A stretch of DNA of 64,000 bases from Streptomyces cyaneochromogenes. Its GTDB lineage: Bacteria; Actinomycetota; Actinomycetes; Streptomycetales; Streptomycetaceae. A model generated the notes under the pieces. It saw nothing but the letters and a program-made list of their open reading frames with translations. It made no database searches and had not been told where the DNA came from. The DNA lies in NCBI RefSeq assembly GCF_003963535.1, contig NZ_CP034539.1, positions 5,890,001-5,954,000 of the forward strand. The letters run 5' to 3'. The translations under genes were made by a program, and so were the position numbers. Each line of letters opens with the position of its first letter. Position 1 is the first letter of the stretch. Below are positions 25,006 through 33,206 of the stretch, piece after piece.

Positions 25006-28000
25006 ATGGGGCGGGAGTCGAAGCAGGTGAGGGCCGGCGGCGAGCGGGCGGTGGGGGCGGGCGGTGACGTCAAGGCCGCCGCGACCGGCGATCACAGCAC
25101 CGCGACGTACACGCACATCGAGAACCAGTACGTGACGCAGGTCCCGGAACCGGACGCGCTGTCTTTGGAGGAGACGGACGAGGCGCTACGGCGGTACTCC
25201 ACCCGCATCCGTGAGACCTACGGGCGGCTGGACCTGGACGTCCTGATCCCCACCGAGGAGGGCGACCATCCGCCGGTCGGCCTGGACGAGGTGTTCGTGG
25301 CGCCCACGGTGCGGGCGGACCCGCCGCCGGTGGAGTTGCCGCGCGACATCCGGCAGCGGTTGGTGGACTCCGGGGAGTGGCCGTCGAGTCTGCCGCCCGG
25401 GCTGGAGCGGGAGGCGTTGGAGCGGGCGCGGCGGGCGTATGCGGATCGGCCGGCGAGGGACGTTCTGGAGGTACTGGCCGACCCGGGCGAGGCCCGTATC
25501 GTGCTGCTCGGTGATCCGGGGGCGGGGAAGTCGACGCTGGCCCGTCATCTTGCGCTCGCGCTGACGCAGGAGGTGGCTGCTGACGATCCGCTGGCGCCGC
25601 TGGCGGGCCGGGTGCCCCTGGTCGTGGAGCTGCGGGAGTACGCGGCGGGGGAGTGGCGGGAGCGGACGTTCGAGGACTTCCTCAGGCATCTGCACGGTAC
25701 GAAGGGGATGGCGCCGCCGGTGGCGGTGGCGGAGCGGCTGTTGGCCGAGGGGCGGGCGGTCGTCGTCTTCGACGGCCTGGACGAACTCTTCGACCCGGCC
25801 GCCCGGGAACAGGTCAGTCATCGGATCGCGGACTTCGCCGGGCGGTACGGGGACGCCGGGGTGCGCGTGGTGGTGACGTCGCGGGTCATCGGGTATCGGC
25901 GGGGGGTGCTGGAGCGGGCCGGGTTCGCGCACTACATGATCCAGGACCTGAGCAAGGAGCAGGTCGGGCGGTTCGCCGGGCGGTGGTACGCCACTGCGTA
26001 TCCGCATGACGGGGAGCGGGCGGCACAGCTGTGCCGACGGCTCACCGACGCGGTGGGGTATTCGCGGCCGGTGGGCGAATTAGCCGGGAATCCACTGCTG
26101 TTGACGATCCTCGCCATCATCGGGCGCCGCCGGGAACTGCCTCGGGATCGGCAGGGCGTTTATCGGCATGCGGTGGCGGTCCTGGTGGCTCACTGGGACG
26201 AGCACGCCAAGAACCTGCGCGCTTCCACTGACGTCGAGGCCCTGTCGTATCTCGGCGATGAGGACCGGCATGAGTTGCTGCGGCTGGTCGCTCGGCGGAT
26301 GCAGGACGGGGACGGGGGGATCGCGGGCAACCACATTCACCAGGACGACCTGCTGGACACGTTCAAGGAGTACCTGCGCGAACAGTACGAACTGCCGGTC
26401 GCCCACGCGGTTTCGGCGGCTCGGACGATGGTGCGGCAGTTCCGGGAACGGAACTTCATCCTCGGTCATTACGGGGGTGGGGTGTACGGGTTCGTCCACC
26501 GGGCGTTCCTGGAGTATCTGGCGGCCGTGGATATCGACCGTCGGTATACGCGTGAGCGGGAGTGGACGCCGGAGGAGTTCATCGAGCAGGTCTTCGCTCG
26601 GCATGCGGAGGATTCGGCGTGGCATGAGGTGTTGTTGCTGGTGGTCGGGCAGATCGGGGAGCGGGAGGCGGGGGCGGCGATCGACCGGCTGTTGGAAATG
26701 CATCGGCGGCGCCTCAGCGCGAGTCCGGAGGTACCCCTGTTGGTGCTGGCCGTGCGAGCGCTGGCCGAGGTCCGCAGGATCGGTGCGCTCGCCGCGCAGA
26801 GCAGAGCCGTTGTGGACGGGATCGTGGTGCTTCTGGAGGAGGCGCACTTGAACTACAGCCTGGTCCAGGCTGAGGAGATCGCGGCCGCATTGGCGACGTT
26901 TCCGCTTCACTGGAGCGGGCGGTCCCGGCTGCTGCGCTGGTTCCATCTGCGCGGCCAGTTCGGGTACAACTCCGTGACGGGACGGTACGCGGTCGGGCTC
27001 TACCCACGCTCCGCGCTTCCCCAGGCCATGGCCGTGCATGCCGAAGACCCAAGCGTTCGGGCGGCTTCGCTCGACGCGTTGGCGGCCCGCTGGAGCACTG
27101 AGCAAGAGGTGCGGGAGCTGCTCCGGGTTCGCGCGGTCATGGATCCGGTGCCCAGAGTTCGTGGAGGGGCTCTGGCACTTCTACCCGGACTCGGCCCCGA
27201 CGAGGACGACAGCAGCGTTTTGATCGCGGACCGTTCCGTCGACGATCCCTCGCTCCAGGTCCGTGCCCTTGCGCTGTCCCTCCGCAGAGACCCCGAAGCC
27301 GGTGGGCTGTGGGCGCTGCTGGTCGACTTCGCCGTATCCGCGGACAGTGAGTACGACCGTGGAGCGGCGTTGTCCGCGCTTGCTCTGTACTGGAGCAACG
27401 CTCCCGAGGTCAGGGCGTTGCTGTGCCGCCGGGCCGTCGAGGACCCGAAGGGAGGTGTCCGTGCGGAGGCGCTGCGCGGTTTGGGCCACGTACTCGACGA
27501 CGAGCGCGTGGTGGCGCTCATGCGCAGCCGGGCGGTTGAGGACACGTTTTACGAAGCGCGGTACGCGGCCCTGTCCTATCTCACTCAGCACTGGGGGGAC
27601 TGGCAACTGGCACGCAGACGTGCCGTCGAGGACGAGGACTGGTTTGTCCGGTCGGAGGCCTTGTTCAGCCTGCGAAACCTGCGCGGCGAAGACACCGACA
27701 CATGGCGACTGGCCCGTCTCCGAGCCGTGGAGGACCCGGACGAACAGGTCCGTGCCACAGCCTGTTCCGTGCTGTGGCAGACGGCAGGGACCCAGGCAGC
27801 CGATACCTGGGAGTTCCTACGTGCCCGAATCGCAGACGAGCCCAGTGGGAGCGCTCGGCAGGCCGCGCTCTCCGGGCTCGTACGGCTCGGGACGAGCGAG
27901 GCTCGTACCTGGGAACTGGTGCACAGGCTGGCTGTCAGTGACCACAGCGAGGGCGTACGTGCGGCGGCCGTGGAGCATTTGTGCGGGCACAGAGGTGACA

Positions 28001-28500
28001 AGGCCGCTACGTGGGAGTTGGCCTTCGACCGGTTGAGGAACGATCAGGACGCCCATGTTCGGCAGCAGACGCTGCGAGCACTGAGGCATTACCGCGGTGA
28101 TGAGACGGTCAAGTGGGAGGCGATCCGTGTGTGTGCGTACACCGCCACCGCCACTCCTGTCCGGTATCAGGCGCTGGCGCTGCTGGCCACTGGCCGGGGC
28201 GACGACGCGACGACCCTTGAGTTGATCCGTGACTTGGCCACTGCCGATGCCGCTCCCACGGTCCGAGCCGAGGCCTTGCGCTGGTACGCGGTCTGCGTGA
28301 GGGACGAGAACGCAGCCGAGTTCCTGCGGGACCGGGCTGTCGTCGACCCTGACCCCGACCCCCGGGGTGCCGCCCTGCAATCGCTCGCCTTCGGCTGGCC
28401 CGCTCACCCCGCAACCCTGCCGTTCCTCCGCGATCACGCCGACGCCGTCACTGTGGCAGCGGCCGAGGCGCTAGCCCCGCTCGCGGACCAACTCCCCTGA
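25006..28500 (+). CDS. NACHT NTPase with C-terminal HEAT-repeat array (STAND protein)
   Basis: 1164 residues from ATG 25006. N-terminus: a short GDVKAAATGDHSTATYTH segment, then about 150 residues of unknown fold. The NACHT core has Walker A GDPGAGKST (about residue 169), Walker B VVVFDGLDEL (D256), a TSRVIGYRR sensor segment and GNPLLLTIL. After winged-helix-like residues the C-terminal 500 residues are HEAT-type repeats of about 32 residues with a recurring RAV(E/D)DPxxxVRxxAL pattern, ending ALQSLAFGWPAHP. Such proteins sense a ligand through the repeats and assemble. Many bacterial NACHT proteins are antiphage, but no recognised effector domain is seen here. Codons are less GC-extreme than nearby genes. 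Divergent from an RHH/PIN pair. Confidence 0.9.
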   Translation: MGRESKQVRAGGERAVGAGGDVKAAATGDHSTATYTHIENQYVTQVPEPDALSLEETDEALRRYSTRIRETYGRLDLDVLIPTEEGDHPPVGLDEVFVAPTVRADPPPVELPRDIRQRLVDSGEWPSSLPPGLEREALERARRAYADRPARDVLEVLADPGEARIVLLGDPGAGKSTLARHLALALTQEVAADDPLAPLAGRVPLVVELREYAAGEWRERTFEDFLRHLHGTKGMAPPVAVAERLLAEGRAVVVFDGLDELFDPAAREQVSHRIADFAGRYGDAGVRVVVTSRVIGYRRGVLERAGFAHYMIQDLSKEQVGRFAGRWYATAYPHDGERAAQLCRRLTDAVGYSRPVGELAGNPLLLTILAIIGRRRELPRDRQGVYRHAVAVLVAHWDEHAKNLRASTDVEALSYLGDEDRHELLRLVARRMQDGDGGIAGNHIHQDDLLDTFKEYLREQYELPVAHAVSAARTMVRQFRERNFILGHYGGGVYGFVHRAFLEYLAAVDIDRRYTREREWTPEEFIEQVFARHAEDSAWHEVLLLVVGQIGEREAGAAIDRLLEMHRRRLSASPEVPLLVLAVRALAEVRRIGALAAQSRAVVDGIVVLLEEAHLNYSLVQAEEIAAALATFPLHWSGRSRLLRWFHLRGQFGYNSVTGRYAVGLYPRSALPQAMAVHAEDPSVRAASLDALAARWSTEQEVRELLRVRAVMDPVPRVRGGALALLPGLGPDEDDSSVLIADRSVDDPSLQVRALALSLRRDPEAGGLWALLVDFAVSADSEYDRGAALSALALYWSNAPEVRALLCRRAVEDPKGGVRAEALRGLGHVLDDERVVALMRSRAVEDTFYEARYAALSYLTQHWGDWQLARRRAVEDEDWFVRSEALFSLRNLRGEDTDTWRLARLRAVEDPDEQVRATACSVLWQTAGTQAADTWEFLRARIADEPSGSARQAALSGLVRLGTSEARTWELVHRLAVSDHSEGVRAAAVEHLCGHRGDKAATWELAFDRLRNDQDAHVRQQTLRALRHYRGDETVKWEAIRVCAYTATATPVRYQALALLATGRGDDATTLELIRDLATADAAPTVRAEALRWYAVCVRDENAAEFLRDRAVVDPDPDPRGAALQSLAFGWPAHPATLPFLRDHADAVTVAAAEALAPLADQLP

Positions 28501-28665
28501 CAGGAAGGCCGACCAGGTGGTGGGGGAGAGGGCGAGGTGGGGGCCGGTGGGGTTCTTGGAGTCGCGGATGTGGATGGTGTGGGGGCAGGTGGCGACCTCT
28601 ACGCATTCGCCGCCCTCGCCGCCGCTGTAGCTCGACTTGAACCAGGCGAGTGTCTCGGTGTTCAT
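28471..28665 (-). CDS. DUF397 protein
   Basis: 64 residues with the DUF397 signature: WFKSSYSGGEGGECVEVA, then IRDSKNPTGPHLAL and TTWSAFL. These small proteins are abundant in Streptomyces beside XRE/DUF5753 (Scr1-type) regulators and often accompany a RsbW-like ATPase, as here. They may antagonise the regulator. It overlaps the end of the NACHT gene by 30 bases (convergent) and its upstream XRE gene by four bases. Confidence 0.9.
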   Translation of the reverse strand: MNTETLAWFKSSYSGGEGGECVEVATCPHTIHIRDSKNPTGPHLALSPTTWSAFLSGELVRERG

Positions 28666-29534
28666 AGCTCCCCCAGCTTCTTCTCGATCAAGGCTTGGGA
28701 CTCCGCGGGCGGGAGTGCCATCGCCCGCATGATCCCATAGCGGTCGGCGATCTTCCGGACCTCTTCCAGGTCGGTGATCAACCGCGGGTATCCCTGGATC
28801 TCCGTGTAAGCCACTTGCGGATGCCCCTTAGGTGTCAGCAAGTTGAACGCGCCGTCCATGTTGGGGTGTTGCTCAAGGCAGGTCGGCATTACCTGAATCT
28901 CGACGTTCCGCATGCTTCCGATGCGCAGCAGCTGCCTCAGCTGATCTGCGTGGACCTGCCGACCGCCGATCGGTCGGTCGAGGATGACTTCCTCCAGCAC
29001 GTAGCTGCACATGGGAGCCGGCCACTTGTCGAAGATCTGCTGCCGGTCCAGCCTGTCGGCCACGCGCCTCTCGATCGTCTCCTCGTCGAGCAGCGGCCGC
29101 CTGCGGGAGAACACAGCCCCCGCGTAATCCTTGGTCTGCAACAGCCCTGGCACGCCCTGATTGGCGTAGAAGTGCAGCTCAACAGCCTGCGCCTCCAACC
29201 CCGCATAACTCCGATACCACTCCGGATGCCGAGTCCGAGCCTTCTTCATCGCCCTCTCGACGTCCTCAATGGCCTCCAGCAACAACCCACCCGCATCCAG
29301 CAGCTCATCCGCCTTCACCAGGAACTCCGGCCGAGTGACCCGCACCCCCCGCTCCATCGCTCCGATCTGATCCGGCCCGTACCCGACCTTGCTCCCGAAC
29401 TCCTTCTGCGTCCACCCCTTCCGCTCCCGCAGCAACCGAAGCATCTTGCCCAGCGCGCTGAAGAGTTCTGTCGTCCCCTCGGCCTCCGCCGGCGTCTCCG
29501 GCCTCCGCTCCCTCTCGTCCGCCACGTGCGTCAC
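28662..29534 (-). CDS. XRE-family regulator with DUF5753 (Scr1-type) C-terminal domain
   Basis: 290 residues from GTG 29534, which follows GAGG at eight bases; a GTG at 29543 is also in frame but has no spacing for a site. N-terminal helix-turn-helix (LRLLRERKGWTQKEFGSKVGYGPDQIGAMERG, within which TQKEFGSKVGYGPDQIGAM is the motif). The C-terminal DUF5753 region shows GVPGLLQTKDYAGAV, ERRVADRLDRQQIF and YVLEEVILDRPIGG. The triad XRE/DUF397/HATPase recurs in Streptomyces development and secondary-metabolism loci (WhiJ-type sets). It is coupled to the DUF397 gene by overlap. Confidence 0.88.
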   Translation of the reverse strand: MTHVADERERRPETPAEAEGTTELFSALGKMLRLLRERKGWTQKEFGSKVGYGPDQIGAMERGVRVTRPEFLVKADELLDAGGLLLEAIEDVERAMKKARTRHPEWYRSYAGLEAQAVELHFYANQGVPGLLQTKDYAGAVFSRRRPLLDEETIERRVADRLDRQQIFDKWPAPMCSYVLEEVILDRPIGGRQVHADQLRQLLRIGSMRNVEIQVMPTCLEQHPNMDGAFNLLTPKGHPQVAYTEIQGYPRLITDLEEVRKIADRYGIMRAMALPPAESQALIEKKLGEL

Positions 29535-29659
29535 CGCCCTCACCTCGTCGTGTGGTCACGGCCGACCGCCCGACTCCGCACCCATCGCAGCCGTACAGCT
29601 ACTCAGAGTCGCACCGTCGCCCCTGGTCAGCGTAGATACAACCGGCCACGCTCAGTGAC

Positions 29660-30094
29660 GTGAACGCCGAAATCACCACCCCCACACCCACCGCCACCCT
29701 CACTCAACGCCTCAGCCCCACCCCCCGAGGCGCCCGCCTCGCCAGGCGCCTCACCGCACACCAGCTCACCGCCTGGGGCCACCCGTACGACACCGACGCG
29801 AACCGCACCGCCCAGCAACTCGTGGCCGAGCTCGCCGCCAACGCCGTCACCCACGGCCGAGTCCCCGGACGTGACTTCGAGCTGCGCCTGACGCTCCTCC
29901 CCGAGGGCGCCCTGCGCATCGAGGTGAGCGACGCCCGTGGCGACCGGCAGCTCCGGTTCGTCACGGAGCCGGACGCCGAGGGCGGACGCGGCCTGCTCCT
30001 CGTGTCTCTCCTCGCCCGCACCTGGGGCGTCGCGGAGTGGGGCGTCGGTAAGACGGTGTGGGCGGAAATCGCTCTCAAGCAGGCGGATCGGTAA
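29660..30094 (+). CDS. RsbW-like ATP-binding protein (HATPase_c_2)
   Basis: 144 residues from GTG 29660. A GHKL ATPase core: LVAELAANAVTHGR (N-box) and GGRGLLLVSLLARTWGV (G-box). Known family members are anti-sigma factor kinases that also occur as orphans next to XRE/DUF397 pairs. Divergent from the XRE gene by 125 bp. No partner sigma factor lies nearby. It would act in the cytoplasm. Confidence 0.85.
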   Translation: MNAEITTPTPTATLTQRLSPTPRGARLARRLTAHQLTAWGHPYDTDANRTAQQLVAELAANAVTHGRVPGRDFELRLTLLPEGALRIEVSDARGDRQLRFVTEPDAEGGRGLLLVSLLARTWGVAEWGVGKTVWAEIALKQADR

Positions 30095-30213
30095 TTGAAC
30101 TGCAAACGGTTGCCGTCTCGTTACGACAACACCTTGACGTGACATGCCGTATCCGCGTTGGCTACGCCCAACCCGGGTAGCAACGCCGCTCCTCCGCTCG
30201 GAAGGCACCACTA

Positions 30214-31350
30214 GTGAATGCTCGTACCCCCCACACCCCTGCCGTACGCCGTATCGGCATAACCCTCGCCGCATCCGTCTCGGCCCTCTCGCTCACGGCG
30301 TGCGGGGTCATCGACGGTATCGGGGGCGGTGACAGCTCGGCGACGCCGGAGAAGGGCGACGACATCACGGTGGGGCTCCTGCTGCCCGACAAGGCCACGG
30401 CACGCTTCGAGAAGTTCGACCATCCCCTCATCAAGAAGGAAGTCGACTCTCTCACCAACGGCAAGGGCAAGATCGACTACGCCAACGCCGAGTCGAGCCC
30501 GGACAAGCAGAGTCAGCAGTTCCAGCAGATGATCGAGGACCAGGTGGACGTGGTCCTGGTCGACGCGGTGGACGCCAAGGCCATCGCCCCGGACGTGCAG
30601 AAGGCCAAGGACGCGGGGATTCCGGTCATCGCCTACGACCGGCTCGCCGAGGGGCCCATCTCCGCGTACGTCTCCCACGACAACGAACTCGTCGGCGAGG
30701 TCCAGGGCCGCTCGCTCGTCGAGGAGCTCGGCTCGAAGGCCGCCGCCAGCAAGGTCGTCATGATGAACGGCGACCCCGCCGACCCGAACACGGCCCGGTT
30801 CAAGGACGGCGCCCTCGACGAGCTCGAGGGCGAGGTCGACATCGCCAAGCGGTACGACACCGACAAGTGGTCGCCCGAGATCGCCAAGAAGAACATGGAG
30901 CGGGCGATCGCCTCCGTCGGGCTGAGCAACATCGCCGCCGTCTACTCGGCGAACGACGGCATGGCCGGCGCGGTCATCGACGCGCTGAAGGAGGCCGGCG
31001 CGGGCAAAATTCCTCCGGTGACCGGGCAGGACGCCAACCTGGACGCAATACAGCGGATCGTCGCGGGCGAGCAGTTCATGACGGTGTACAAGCCGTTCGC
31101 CCAGGAGGCGACCAACGCCGCGAAGATGGCCGTGTACAAGGTCCAGGGGCGCGACATCGAGTTCGACGCGCTGACCCAGGACTCGGTCGACAGCGAGTCG
31201 GAGGAGAACATTCCGGCGCAGCTGGTGTCGGTGGTCGCCGTCACGCAGAAGAACATCGAGAGCACCGTGGTCCAGGACGGCGTCTACACCGTCAAGGAGA
31301 TCTGCACCGCCGAGTACGCGGCGGACTGCGCGGCCATCGGCCTCAAGTAG
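30214..31350 (+). CDS. Sugar ABC transporter substrate-binding lipoprotein (XylF/RbsB-like), no permease nearby
   Basis: 378 residues from GTG 30214. The N-terminus ends in the lipobox LTAC (Cys 30), so it should be a lipid-anchored surface protein after cleavage. The mature part is a periplasmic-binding type 1 fold (ITVGLLLPDKATARFEKFDHPL, VVLVDAVDAKAIAPDVQKAKDAGIPVIAYDRL, GPISAYVSHDNELVGEVQG, AVYSANDGMAGAVIDALKEAG) close to xylose- or ribose-type binding proteins. No ATPase or permease lies beside it, so it may share a transporter encoded elsewhere or be a sensor. Between 30095 and 30213 no ribosome-binding site stands out. Confidence 0.9.
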   Translation: MNARTPHTPAVRRIGITLAASVSALSLTACGVIDGIGGGDSSATPEKGDDITVGLLLPDKATARFEKFDHPLIKKEVDSLTNGKGKIDYANAESSPDKQSQQFQQMIEDQVDVVLVDAVDAKAIAPDVQKAKDAGIPVIAYDRLAEGPISAYVSHDNELVGEVQGRSLVEELGSKAAASKVVMMNGDPADPNTARFKDGALDELEGEVDIAKRYDTDKWSPEIAKKNMERAIASVGLSNIAAVYSANDGMAGAVIDALKEAGAGKIPPVTGQDANLDAIQRIVAGEQFMTVYKPFAQEATNAAKMAVYKVQGRDIEFDALTQDSVDSESEENIPAQLVSVVAVTQKNIESTVVQDGVYTVKEICTAEYAADCAAIGLK

Positions 31351-31362
31351 GCCGGAAGGAAG

Positions 31363-31440
31363 CCCTTCAAGGGCCTGCCTCAAGCGCCCGCACCCCCTTC
31401 AAGCGCCTGCGCCCCCTTCAAGCACCTGCATCCCCTTCAA
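31363..31440. repeat. Short tandem-like repeats after the binding-protein gene
   Basis: Several imperfect copies of CCCTTCAAG(C/G)(G/A)CCTGC with about 19-20-bp spacing lie between the binding-protein stop and the LysR C-terminus, and encode part of the LysR tail (LKG, LEGG). Confidence 0.7.
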
Positions 31441-32370
31441 AGCACCCCCTCCCAGCGGCTCACCCTCCCCGCCCCGGCGGTACCCCTCCACCAGGTCCGC
31501 GAACGCCCGCGCCGGCGGGCTGAGCGCGTCCCAACGGCGGACCGCCCAGCCGACGGGGAGGGGCCGCAGCGCGGGGAGGGGGATCAGGCGCAGGTCGCGG
31601 TCGCCGCCCCCGGCGCCGGGGGCGGGCAGCCCCGGAAACGCGGGCACCACCGCCCGCCCCACCCCCAGCTCGGCCAGCAGCAGCGCGGTGTCCCAGTCGG
31701 CGACGCTCGTGTCGTGCGCGAGCCGGACGCCCAGCTCGGCGCAGGCGGCGTCCAGATGGGCGGCCGAGGCGGAGTTCGGGGGCAGCCGGATCAGCCGTAC
31801 GTCCCGCAGGTCGGCGCCGACGTCGACGTACGGCCGCTGTGCCAGCGGATCGTCGGCCCGTACCGCCAGCACCCACGGCAGCTCCACCACCGGCCGCTGC
31901 TCGATGCCGCGCACCGATGGGCCGAGGGTGATCCAGGCCAGGTCGAGCGTGCCGTCGGCCAGCGCGTCGAAGCTGCCGCGGCCCGAACTCACCGTACGGA
32001 ACTCCAGGTTGACCTGGGGATGGCGCCGCCGGTACGCGACGACCGCCTCGGACATGAAGTGCCGTACGGTCGTCGCCCCCGTCGCCACGCGCACGTACCC
32101 GCTCTCGCCGTCGACGAGGTCCCGCAGCTGCCGTATCGCCAGGTCCAGCCCGGAGATCCCCTCGGCGGCGGCCGCCTCCAGCACCCGCCCCGCCTGGGTC
32201 GGTACGACTCCCCGAGGCTGCCGCTCCAGCAACGCGACCCCCGTCTCCCGCTCCAGCCGTTTCACATGCTGGCTCACCGCCGACTGTGTGCACCCCAGCT
32301 CCCGAGCAACCGAACTCAGACTTCCGGCCCGGCACACGGCGACGAACACACGCAGGTCATCAAGGGTCAT
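31399..32370 (-). CDS. LysR-family transcriptional regulator
   Basis: 323 residues from ATG 32370. N-terminal winged helix: MTLDDLRVFVAVCRAGSLSS, VARELGCTQSAVSQHVKRLE. The effector domain starts about residue 90 (GYVRVATGATTVRHFMSEAVVAYR). The C-terminal tail is low-complexity and encoded by short repeats (31399-31440). A GGAGG lies only two bases upstream of the ATG. It is divergent from the DUF6817-like gene at 32559 and the next FAD gene, the usual arrangement for a target. The inducer is unknown. Confidence 0.87.
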   Translation of the reverse strand: MTLDDLRVFVAVCRAGSLSSVARELGCTQSAVSQHVKRLERETGVALLERQPRGVVPTQAGRVLEAAAAEGISGLDLAIRQLRDLVDGESGYVRVATGATTVRHFMSEAVVAYRRRHPQVNLEFRTVSSGRGSFDALADGTLDLAWITLGPSVRGIEQRPVVELPWVLAVRADDPLAQRPYVDVGADLRDVRLIRLPPNSASAAHLDAACAELGVRLAHDTSVADWDTALLLAELGVGRAVVPAFPGLPAPGAGGGDRDLRLIPLPALRPLPVGWAVRRWDALSPPARAFADLVEGYRRGGEGEPLGGGALKGMQVLEGGAGA

Positions 32371-32558
32371 GACCTCCAAGTTAACGCTTGGGGGCAGTGA
32401 CAAATCCCAAGGATTGACTGGGCTTTGACCGGTGTACGACGATTTCCACCGGGCCCGGGCGGCAACCCGCTCCACGCCCCCGCGAGGAGTCCGGACCGGT
32501 GCGGGGGAGGGAGCGGGTGCCGACCCACAAGCGACCGCAAGTTCCGAAAGGACGGCAC

Positions 32559-33206
32559 GTGTCGACCCCCCTCGCTCACGCCGAGTCCCTCCTGGAGGAC
32601 CTCGGCGCCGGGACCATCCCGCACCCCGGCGGCACCCTCCTCGCCCATCTGCGCCGCGTACGTTCCCGCCTCGCAGGCTGGAACGCCCGGCCTGCCCTTC
32701 AACTCGCCGGTCTCTGCCATGCGTTCTACGGCACGGACGGCTTTCCGACGGCCCTGCTGCCCCTCGACCGACGTGGCGAACTGGCGGGGATCATCGGGGC
32801 GGAGGCGGAGTCGGTCGTGTACTTCTACGCCTCCTGCGACCGCGAGGCCGCGTATCCGACCCTCGCGGACGAGGGTTCCCCCTTCCGCGATCGCTTCACC
32901 GGTCGCTCCCACGCGCCGGACACGCGCCTGCGCCGCGACTTCGCCGAGCTCACCGCCGCCAACGAACTCGACCTCACCGACCACGATCCCGCGTTCTGTG
33001 ACCGCTACGGCTCCGACCTGCTCGCCCTGTTCACCCGCTTCCGGCCGCTGCTGAGCGCGTCGGCCTGGAACGACTGCCTGACCCTTGACTTCACAGGGAG
33101 GCCGCGCCACATTCGCATTTCTGACACATCGTCAGGGTGTGCGGACGGGGCGGGCGGGAGCGGGGATCATGACGACGACCACGACGACCACGACCACTAC
33201 CACTGA
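32559..33206 (+). CDS. DUF6817/HD-like protein with His-Asp-rich tail
   Basis: 215 residues from GTG 32559. The core (LLEDLGAGTIPHPGGTLLAHLRRV, LCHAFYGTDGFPTALL, SVVYFYASCDRE) matches DUF6817, a family I recall as HD-domain-like; the family name is from memory. The last 40 residues (from about 175) are odd: a Gly-rich linker, then DHDDDHDDHDHYH at the end. This tail is the out-of-frame reading of a Thr-repeat encoded by the next gene (33169-33206). Function unknown; the His/Asp tail could bind metal but may be neutral. Confidence 0.7.
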   Translation: MSTPLAHAESLLEDLGAGTIPHPGGTLLAHLRRVRSRLAGWNARPALQLAGLCHAFYGTDGFPTALLPLDRRGELAGIIGAEAESVVYFYASCDREAAYPTLADEGSPFRDRFTGRSHAPDTRLRRDFAELTAANELDLTDHDPAFCDRYGSDLLALFTRFRPLLSASAWNDCLTLDFTGRPRHIRISDTSSGCADGAGGSGDHDDDHDDHDHYH

